From assembly GCA_041306075.1 (NCBI GenBank), contig JBFYKH010000071.1, positions 14,983 to 78,982 on the forward strand: DNA of 64,000 nucleotides, written 5' to 3'. Shown here one piece after another: positions 58,087 through 64,000 of this stretch. Source of the stretch: JAHIYG01 sp041306075 (GTDB taxonomy: Archaea; Altiarchaeota; Altiarchaeia; IMC4; SCGC-AAA252-I15). The first letter of the stretch is position 1. Each line of letters opens with the position of its first letter. Made by a program: the position numbers and the translations under genes. The notes beneath the pieces were generated by a model that saw only the letters and a program-made list of their open reading frames with translations, did not search any database and was not told the origin of the DNA.

Positions 58087-58092
58087 GGGCAT

Positions 58093-59367
58093 ATGATAGA
58101 CGAGATTCTGACAGTGACATTCGTCATATCCATAATCACCTTCACGGCGTGGATAATCCTGGCCTTCCTCCCGGACCGGAAAGCAAAGAGAGGCCACTAC
58201 CCGAGGCTCACCGTGGTCATGCCGGCGCACAACGAGGAATCGTGCATCGAATCCACCGTTGGGAGCGTGCTATCCGCCGAATACCCGGGGGAATACGAGG
58301 TCATCGTGGTCAACGACGGCTCCACCGACAGGACAGAGGAGCTGGTAAAATCCATCGCATCCAGGGACAAGCGGGTCAGACTCATCCAAACGGACCACCT
58401 AGGGAAGGCATTGGCCCTGAACAAGGGCATAGAGGAGGCGGGGGGGGAAGTCGTGGTGATGATAGACGCCGACTCGAGGCTGGAGCGCGACGGCCTCATG
58501 AGGTTCGCCGAGCCGTTCGAGGACGAGCGGGTCGCGGCGGTGTCCGGGATAATCCGGGTGGAGGTCAACGGGAACCCCATCACATGGTTCCAGGAGATAG
58601 AATACATATACAGCTCCATGTGGCGGTACATATTCGACAAGATAGGGTGCACGTACCTCCTCCCCGGCTTCGCGGCGTTCAGGAAGAAGGCGCTCGAGGG
58701 GGCTGGCATGTTCTCCGTGGACACGCTTTCCGAGGACTGCGACGTGGGCCTCAAGCTCCGCAAGGGCGGGTGGAAGCTCGTCCTGGCCCCGGCGGTCATG
58801 TACACGAACGTCCCCCAGACGCTGTCGGGCGTCGCGAAGCAGAGAATCCGCTGGGGCCGCGGGACCGTCCAGGTGCTGAGAAAGCACAGGGACATGATAT
58901 TCAACCCTCGCTACGGGCTCATCGGCCTCTACGGCCTGCCCAACAACATCTACTTCTTCGTGCAGGGCGCCGTAATCCTGCCTATAAACGCGTACCAGAT
59001 AACGAGCGGCTACTACACTTACTTCGTGCAATACGGCAACTACATGACCCTGGCGGCCGTAAAGTACTTCATTGGCTGGTTCTCCGCGTTCGGCGCCTTC
59101 GAGTTCATATACAACGTCCTCGCAGGCGTCTGGCCGATGACATCCTCGTTCCCGTACTTCCTGGCATCGTATGCGGTCACCCAGTCGTACGCGCTCCTGG
59201 CGGCGAAGAAGGTCACGGGCATAAACCTCCGCGTAATCCTGGTCCTGTGCTTCTTCTTCCCATACTACCTGTTCACCCTCCTCTTCTTCGTATGGCCGGT
59301 CCTCCTTGAACTGAATCCGATGACGACGATGCGGGGCCACATCAACATCTGGGAGAAGAACCGGTGA
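58093..59367 (+). CDS. processive GT2 glycosyltransferase, membrane-bound (second copy)
   Basis: 424 residues, paralogous to the enzyme at 56123. VVMPAHNEESCIEST, VIVVNDGSTDRTEEL, MIDADSRLERDG, SEDCDVGLKLRKGG and KQRIRWGRG (QxxRW). C-terminal membrane helices from about residue 285. GTGAGG lies 4-9 bp before the ATG at 58093. Two such synthases plus a GT-C suggest a polysaccharide or glycolipid made and exported at the membrane. Confidence 0.92.
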   Translation: MIDEILTVTFVISIITFTAWIILAFLPDRKAKRGHYPRLTVVMPAHNEESCIESTVGSVLSAEYPGEYEVIVVNDGSTDRTEELVKSIASRDKRVRLIQTDHLGKALALNKGIEEAGGEVVVMIDADSRLERDGLMRFAEPFEDERVAAVSGIIRVEVNGNPITWFQEIEYIYSSMWRYIFDKIGCTYLLPGFAAFRKKALEGAGMFSVDTLSEDCDVGLKLRKGGWKLVLAPAVMYTNVPQTLSGVAKQRIRWGRGTVQVLRKHRDMIFNPRYGLIGLYGLPNNIYFFVQGAVILPINAYQITSGYYTYFVQYGNYMTLAAVKYFIGWFSAFGAFEFIYNVLAGVWPMTSSFPYFLASYAVTQSYALLAAKKVTGINLRVILVLCFFFPYYLFTLLFFVWPVLLELNPMTTMRGHINIWEKNR

Positions 59368-59371
59368 GACG

Positions 59372-60940
59372 ATGCAAAATGAGAAGCTTGGCGGCCGGCT
59401 CCGGCTAATCCTCGCAGCGGCAATAATCCTCGGCCTCTTCTTCAGGCTGTACAACATCGACCACAAAGCGTTCTGGCTGGACGAGGCCTCAACGTCCCAC
59501 CTCATGAGCGGCTACGGCAACTGGGAGGTGCGGGAAGCCATGAGGCAGAACCCCCTGTCCGTCGCCGAATTCATATCCTACGACGGCCCGAGGACGGAGC
59601 GCGGGTTCCGGGACGCAGTCAACGTCCTCCTCTCGGAGGACGCAGGCAACCCCATGGCGTACTTCGCGGCCTCCTACTTTTGGACGCGCGCCCTCCAGCC
59701 GCTCCTCGGACTCGTAACCGCTGCAAGAACCATCTCCGCGGCATTCAGCATAATCCAGCTCCCACTCATGTGGTGGCTTGCCTGCGAGCTCTTCCGGTCC
59801 AAGAGGACCGCCGCATACGCGGTAATACTCCTTGCGCTGTCCCCGTTCCACGTACTTTACGCCCAGGAGGCGAGGTCATACAGCCTCTGGGGGGCGGCGG
59901 TGCTTGCTTCAAGCCTGATGCTCGTTAAGGCCATGAAAACCTCCGCCAAGACGCACTGGGCGCTATACGGCGCAACCGTTGCTGTCGGCCTCTACACGCA
60001 CAACTTCTTCCTGTTGACTATAGCAGCCCATGTGACCTACCTCGCACATATTGCCGGCTCCAAGGCGGCCAAACCCATGGCCGCCTCATTAGCCCTCGCT
60101 GCAATAATGTACCTCCCATGGCTTCATGCAATATCCGGGCACGCCGACGTGCTGCTCACGACCACCTCATGGACCAGCCAGAGGGCCGACCTGCCAGGCA
60201 TCATTGCATGGCTCGGCCTGGGCCTGTCAAGCACACTCATAGACTACGACCTCGGCAGCCATGAGCTTGCGAAGATACCCCCCATCCTGCCCCCGGTAGC
60301 GGCTGCCACAGCCCTAATACTGTACGCGGTATGGCACCTCATAGGCCATGGCAGACGGGACGCAAGGCTCTTCCTCGCGCTCCTCATGGCATGGAGCCTG
60401 ATTCCCCTCCTCCTATCAGACCTGGTCGCCGGCGGGATGCGCACATGCGTGCCAAGGTACCTCACACCCCTCCTCATCGGGGCCGGGATGTCCGTGGCCC
60501 ATCTCTTATCCGAAAAGACGCGCGGAGGTTCGAGACTGTGGTCCGCCCTGTGCGCCGCCATGGTCCTGTCGGCGGTGCTTTCCCTAGCACTCTCGTCCCA
60601 ATCACACATATGGTGGAACAAATACATGGGCCGGGGCTTCGAGGCCGCAGTCAGTGAAATCAACGGGGCCGACCGCCCGCTCATAGTATCTGACGCGGAG
60701 AACGGAGTAATATGGGCCCTCTCCTGGAGCCTGAAACCAGACGTACTGGTGGTTGCGGCCGGCGGCGAAACTCCGGAAATAAGCGCGGACGGGCAAACGG
60801 TCTTCCTCTACCGTCCGTCCGATGGGCTGAAGGACAGGATGAGCGCACGCTACACCCTACACCCGGTGAGCGGAAGCCTCGGGCTCTACAAGGTCGCCCA
60901 GCGAAACCTGACTAATATTACTGTAATCCCCCATATTTAG
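59372..60940 (+). CDS. GT-C family membrane glycosyltransferase (PMT/ArnT-like, GT39/83 type)
   Basis: 522 residues, about 11-13 membrane helices. The first extracytoplasmic loop carries the acidic pair FWLDEAS (Asp37-Glu38) typical of polyprenyl-phosphate-sugar-using enzymes. The ALSPFHVLYAQEARSY motif follows mid-protein. A small soluble C-terminal domain is present. It transfers sugars from dolichyl-phosphate donors on the outer face. GGTGAG lies 4-9 bp before the ATG at 59372. Last gene of the cluster. Confidence 0.9.
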   Translation: MQNEKLGGRLRLILAAAIILGLFFRLYNIDHKAFWLDEASTSHLMSGYGNWEVREAMRQNPLSVAEFISYDGPRTERGFRDAVNVLLSEDAGNPMAYFAASYFWTRALQPLLGLVTAARTISAAFSIIQLPLMWWLACELFRSKRTAAYAVILLALSPFHVLYAQEARSYSLWGAAVLASSLMLVKAMKTSAKTHWALYGATVAVGLYTHNFFLLTIAAHVTYLAHIAGSKAAKPMAASLALAAIMYLPWLHAISGHADVLLTTTSWTSQRADLPGIIAWLGLGLSSTLIDYDLGSHELAKIPPILPPVAAATALILYAVWHLIGHGRRDARLFLALLMAWSLIPLLLSDLVAGGMRTCVPRYLTPLLIGAGMSVAHLLSEKTRGGSRLWSALCAAMVLSAVLSLALSSQSHIWWNKYMGRGFEAAVSEINGADRPLIVSDAENGVIWALSWSLKPDVLVVAAGGETPEISADGQTVFLYRPSDGLKDRMSARYTLHPVSGSLGLYKVAQRNLTNITVIPHI

Positions 60941-60943
60941 ACG

Positions 60944-62260
60944 ATGGCGTTCGAGAAGCTCCGGGACGGCCTCCAGGCGGCCGTGAACAACCTCCGGAAG
61001 GCGGTGGTCGTCGACAGGAAGACCATAAAGGAGTACCTGAAGGAGATACAGAAGACGCTCATATCCTCGGACGTGAACGTGAAGCTGGTGTTCGACCTCT
61101 CAAAAAGGATAGAGGACAGAGGCCTCCTCGAGAAGCCTCCCGGCACCCTCACGCGGAAGGACAACGTCGTCAGGATAACCTATGAGGAACTGTCCAATCT
61201 CCTCGGCACGGGCGGCGAACTCGACCTTGCGGACGGGATGAAAGTCCTCCTCGTCGGAGTCCAGGGCTCCGGGAAGACGACACAGGCCGCTAAGCTCGCC
61301 AGACACTACAAGAAGAAGGGCCTGAACTGCAAGCTCATCTGCGCCGACACCTTCCGCCCCGCCGCCTACGAGCAGCTGAAACAGCTCTCGGAGGAGATAC
61401 AGGTGCCGTTCTACGGCGACAACGGCGAAAAGGACACCGTCAAGATAATACGCGACGGCCTCAGGGAGCACAAGAACCAGGGCCTCGTATTCATAGACAG
61501 CGAAGGCCGCCACAAGCTCGACGCCAGCCTGATGGCGGACATAAACCGGGTCCACACCGAAATCAAGCCGGACAAGACGCTGCTCGTCCTCGACGGCACC
61601 ATAGGCCAGTCCGCCGGGGAGCAGGCGAAGGCGTTCAGCCGGTCGTGCAGGATAGACGGCCTCATAGTCACCAAGCTCGACGGCTCAGCGAAGGGGGGCG
61701 GCGCCATAGCGGCGTGCGCGGAGACGAAGAGCCCCGTCTACTTCATCGGCACCGGCGAGCACATAGAGGACATCGAGCCCTACGAGCCGAAGCGTTTCGT
61801 CGGCAAGATACTCGGCATGGGCGACCTGGCAGGCCTCCTTGAGAAGGCGAAGGACGTCGACTTCGACGAGGAGAGCGCGAAGAGGATGCTGTCCGGGAAA
61901 TTCACGCTCGTCGACGTGTACCAGCAGATACAGCAGATGCAGGGGATGGGCAGCATGGACAAGGTGATGGAGATGCTGCCTTTCGGCTCGAAGGTCCCGA
62001 AGGAGCTGATGGCTGTGCAGGAGGGGAAGATAAAGAAGTACCGGTACGTCATCGACTCCATGACCGCTGCGGAGCGCGAGGAGCCGGACATCATAAAGCA
62101 CGAGCGCATAGAGCGGATAGCGTCGGGCTCGGGCACGTCGCAGGCGGAAGTCCGGGAGCTCCTCAACTACTACAAGCGGATGAAGAAGATGATGAAGGCC
62201 GCCGGCGGCGGCAGGAAGCTGGAGCGGATGATGCGGAAGCTCGGAATCGCCGGCCTCTGA
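60944..62260 (+). CDS. srp54: signal recognition particle protein SRP54
   Basis: GTPase that targets ribosome-nascent chains to the membrane with 7S RNA. 438 residues. N domain, G1 GVQGSGKTTQAAKLA (about 104), DTFRPAAYEQL, VFIDSEGRHKLD (the usual DTAGR is DSEGR here), TKLDGSAKGGGA, then a Met-rich M domain from about 300 (QQIQQMQGMGSMDKVMEMLP). In canonical SRP54 the G3 motif is DTAGR; Ser-Glu in place of Thr-Ala is a notable change. TAATATTAC about 28 bp before the ATG. Confidence 0.95.
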   Translation: MAFEKLRDGLQAAVNNLRKAVVVDRKTIKEYLKEIQKTLISSDVNVKLVFDLSKRIEDRGLLEKPPGTLTRKDNVVRITYEELSNLLGTGGELDLADGMKVLLVGVQGSGKTTQAAKLARHYKKKGLNCKLICADTFRPAAYEQLKQLSEEIQVPFYGDNGEKDTVKIIRDGLREHKNQGLVFIDSEGRHKLDASLMADINRVHTEIKPDKTLLVLDGTIGQSAGEQAKAFSRSCRIDGLIVTKLDGSAKGGGAIAACAETKSPVYFIGTGEHIEDIEPYEPKRFVGKILGMGDLAGLLEKAKDVDFDEESAKRMLSGKFTLVDVYQQIQQMQGMGSMDKVMEMLPFGSKVPKELMAVQEGKIKKYRYVIDSMTAAEREEPDIIKHERIERIASGSGTSQAEVRELLNYYKRMKKMMKAAGGGRKLERMMRKLGIAGL

Positions 62261-62366
62261 CGAGCCGGTTCATGAGCCTCGAGTAGACGTCCTCGACTGC
62301 GAAGTGTATAACACTTCCCCACGGCTTCTCGACCACGTTGATGACGTTGAAATCCGCCGATTTAGT
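62261..62366 (-). pseudogene. possible gene fragment without start signals
   Basis: Minus-strand frame reading VVEKPWGSVIHFAVEDVYSR then LMNRL, preceded by FNVIN. Composition and codon use look coding, but there is no ATG, the only GTG has no Shine-Dalgarno or properly spaced TATA, and the frame then runs antisense into srp54. Perhaps the remnant of a lost gene, or chance. Confidence 0.25.
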
Positions 62367-62389
62367 TGATTTTTAACCGGTTAATCGCT

Positions 62390-62469
62390 TAGGATATGGA
62401 AACTGCTAATACACCCCACGGGGTCCGGGGCCGCTAACGCGCCCCCGGACTCCCCCGGGGCGCATCCTA
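62390..62469 (+). other. nested GC-rich stem structure between srp54 and the presenilin-like gene
   Basis: TAGGAT (62390-62395) pairs with ATCCTA (62464-62469), CCCC (62414-62417) with GGGG (62457-62460), and GTCCGGGG (62423-62430) with CCCCGGAC (62443-62450), all nested. ATTTTTAA at about 62369-62376 could start a plus-strand transcript at the stem base. It may instead terminate the minus-strand presenilin-like gene, whose stop codon it contains. Confidence 0.4.
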
Positions 62470-63276
62470 GAAGCCGAACAACAGCACGGCGACGCCGTAT
62501 CCCAGAAGCAGGCCGAGGGCAATCGGCGGCAGGGCCGGCAACGTCACATCCCTCCTGTCCGTCATGTACCACACCAGCGCCGCCAGACCCGCGAGACCGC
62601 CGGCGGCAGTTGCCAGGGCGTGGGCCATCCCGTGCCCGCCGAGCACCGACACGCTGAACGTCAGGGGCAGCGCGACGTCCCCGGCGCCGAGGCCCATAGT
62701 CCGGCCCCCGACCGGCGCGATGAACATCATCGCGTAGCGGCCGACGCTCTCCTTCGCCAGCGTGACCATGTGCTTCGACACGAAGACCGCCCACCAGTCG
62801 TACGCCGCCGCGAGGACGACGAGTATCATGGAAGGGGCGACGCCGAGGGAAGCCCCGAGCATTGCGCCAACCCCCGGCAGGGTGAACAGGAGCGCCATGT
62901 CCCCCGTGAAGGGGCTGCTGCGCCTCCACAAAAGGAACGGGACCGCCGCCGCAGGCAGGAGCGCGAAGTCCCCGATGAAGGCCGCGAAGGTGAAGAACGT
63001 GCCGCTGAAGAACGACACCATCAAGGCGGCCTTGATGACGACGCCCAAGCCGCGCCTGATCAGGAGCAGGAGGACTCCCGTCCCGACGAGGATGTACAGG
63101 AGGACCTCGACCGAAGACCAGGCGCTCCCGGGATCAGAGACGACGGGCGCGATAACCTGCTCCTGGCCTGCCGGCGGGTACATCAGAGGCAGGATGAAGC
63201 CGGCCACATAGAGGCCTAGGAGCAGGGTTAGGGCATAGAACGAGGAGACGATAGCCAGGCCCTGCTTGTCAATCAT
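62467..63276 (-). CDS. presenilin/signal-peptide-peptidase-like intramembrane aspartyl protease
   Basis: 269 residues, about nine membrane helices. The three presenilin-family motifs are in order: YD in AAYDWWAVFVSK, GxGD in GLGAGDVALPLTF, and PAL in LPALPPIALG. This is the archaeal PSH group, which cleaves membrane-spanning peptides. The frame extends upstream, but ATTTAATCG about 27 bp before the ATG at 63276 supports this start. Adjacent to srp54, so linked by position to membrane-protein and signal-peptide handling. Confidence 0.9.
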   Translation of the reverse strand: MIDKQGLAIVSSFYALTLLLGLYVAGFILPLMYPPAGQEQVIAPVVSDPGSAWSSVEVLLYILVGTGVLLLLIRRGLGVVIKAALMVSFFSGTFFTFAAFIGDFALLPAAAVPFLLWRRSSPFTGDMALLFTLPGVGAMLGASLGVAPSMILVVLAAAYDWWAVFVSKHMVTLAKESVGRYAMMFIAPVGGRTMGLGAGDVALPLTFSVSVLGGHGMAHALATAAGGLAGLAALVWYMTDRRDVTLPALPPIALGLLLGYGVAVLLFGF

Positions 63277-63340
63277 GGTTGAATAGATGGCGGAGCCTGC
63301 GATTAAATATCCTACGCGCCACTCCACAGAATGCGGTAGG

Positions 63341-63348
63341 TTTATATA
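63341..63348 (+). promoter_or_regulatory. rRNA operon promoter (TATA box)
   Basis: TTTATATA in a GC-rich flank, about 300 bp before the 16S start; predicted transcription start near 63372. No other comparably strong box lies closer to 16S. Confidence 0.6.
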
Positions 63349-63371
63349 CCCCTCATGCCTATAGTATAGGG

Positions 63372-63641
63372 CGCGAATTCCCTTGCGCAAAAACACTTTT
63401 TCCAAAACTGAGACAACCCCGGAAAACACGGGAAAGTGTCGATTTGGAATCGCCTCACACGAATTCTTGGACGTAGATGGGCGCGTGGCTGAAAACCATC
63501 CCAGAGTCTAAGCCTTCACTGTGAGCCATCAAGGAGGACAGGCTCCGCACGGGGCGTGTCTGATTAGTCCATACGTTGGAATAGCCAAACTCGTGTGCGA
63601 TGAAAACACGAACAATTCCCTAAATTTTGGCGATACGTACA
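63372..63641 (+). other. pre-16S leader (5' external transcribed spacer)
   Basis: About 270 nt between the predicted start and 16S without a credible gene. Contains small inverted repeats, for example CACG-GGG-CGTG near 63548-63558 and TCGTGT/ACACGA (63591-63596 with 63606-63611) enclosing GCGATGAAA. The 3' partner of the long processing stem would be beyond the window. Confidence 0.5.
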
Positions 63642-64000
63642 ATAAATCGAGTTGATCCTGCTCGAGGTCACTGCTATTGGGGTTTGATTAAGACATGCAT
63701 GTCTCGGATACGATTAAGGTCCGGGCGGCCAGCTCAGTAACACGTGGACAATCTACCATGGGGAAAGGGACAACCTCGGGAAACTGAGGACAAAACCTTA
63801 TAGGCGGCAAGCACTGGAATGTCTGCCACCGAAACAAGAAGGCCTGTATTCGGCCAATTGCCCCATGATGAGTCTGCGCCGGATTAGCCTGACGGTAGGG
63901 TAACGGCCTACCGTAGCTACGATCCGTACCGGCATTGGGAGATGGAGCCGGGAGATGGACACTGAGACAAAGGTCCAGGTTCTACGGAGCGCAGCAGTCG
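63642..64000 (+). rRNA. rrs: 16S ribosomal RNA, 5' part (continues beyond window)
   Basis: Conserved 5' end: helix 1 TCGAG-TTGATCCTG-CTCGA, then GTCACTGCTATTGGGGTTTG and ATTAAGACATGCATGTC, CAGTAACACGTGGACAATCT, GGGAAACTGAGG, GGGAGATGGACACTGAGACA and CTACGGAGCGCAGCAG (E. coli positions about 8-370). Archaeal-type signatures dominate. Helix 1 has swapped base pairs relative to the usual CCGG/CCGG, and the segment commonly AAGCCATGCAAGT reads AAGACATGCATGT. The exact 5' end is estimated. Confidence 0.95.

Noticed and set aside
62395..62425. GGAAACTGCTAATAC resembling a 16S rRNA segment
   Set aside because: Only about 15 nt match; the surrounding stems do not follow 16S structure.
1..64000. CRISPR arrays, insertion sequences, integrases or restriction systems
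   Set aside because: No spaced direct-repeat array and no transposase or integrase motif was found while reading the predicted proteins.

Overview
The window is a GC-rich, gene-dense stretch of an archaeal chromosome. The archaeal assignment rests on the information-processing set: archaeal alanyl-tRNA synthetase, MCM helicase, primase large subunit, RadA, Kae1, tRNA-splicing endonuclease, membrane-anchored LonB, SRP54, archaeal-type MetK, and the 5' part of an archaeal 16S rRNA at the right edge. The 16S start is unusual: helix 1 reads TCGAG/CTCGA instead of the common CCGG/CCGG version. I cannot place the lineage. Compact operons, many lineage-specific proteins and a divergent 16S would fit a DPANN-like or other poorly sampled group, but that is inference. 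Most genes have a TATA box about 25-29 bp before the start codon (leaderless transcripts). Operon-internal genes overlap by ATGA, GTGA or TGATG, and several starts are GTG or TTG.

Layout. 1-4312: alaS (last residues cut off by the window edge) and two paralogous repeat proteins ending in the same nonapeptide. 4296-7976: pstSCAB phosphate transporter, with a TusA-like tail on PstB. 8042-8849: type IV pilin-like protein and a 51-residue charged protein. 8941-14219: aroC, malic enzyme, two-subunit fumarase, a 35-codon ORF, aroA. 14324-19501: CorA-like transporter, CBS protein, proton-pumping pyrophosphatase, SPFH protein, Nudix hydrolase. 19498-24976: MCM, then a regulator-HMG-CoA synthase-thiolase-DUF35 mevalonate operon with a palindromic operator candidate. 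24977-26260: a distinct zone with a G-quadruplex-capable tract, a structured RNA resembling the neighbouring tRNA, tRNA-Arg(UCU), and an AT-richer membrane-protein gene. 26262-28697: priL operon with rlmH. 28722-37202: secreted and membrane proteins (transglutaminase lipoprotein, paired HEAGH membrane proteins), tRNA endonuclease, Kae1. 37227-46133: lonB, radA, metK, glyA, a third repeat-family member, folD, purH. 46284-46425: candidate structured RNA gene. 46510-55522: CheR-like methyltransferase, DUF362 ferredoxin protein, PPi-type phosphofructokinase, fhs, folC, purN. 55473-60940: polyprenol kinase-like protein and a glycosyltransferase cluster. 60944-63276: SRP54 and a presenilin-like protease. 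63341-64000: rRNA promoter, leader and partial 16S.

The genes suggest folate-based one-carbon metabolism feeding purine synthesis (glyA, folD, fhs, folC, purN, purH), a pyrophosphate-linked energy economy (H+-PPase plus PPi-type PFK), a fumarate-malate-pyruvate route, mevalonate isoprenoid synthesis, shikimate enzymes and cell-surface glycosylation. The observations I consider most novel are: a recurrent divergent-promoter layout with one symmetric TATA element serving two leaderless genes; the repeat-protein family with a shared C-terminal MPPLKRFTR; the PstB-TusA fusion lacking the TusA cysteine; the paired HEAGH/HDW membrane proteins; and two candidate structured RNAs.
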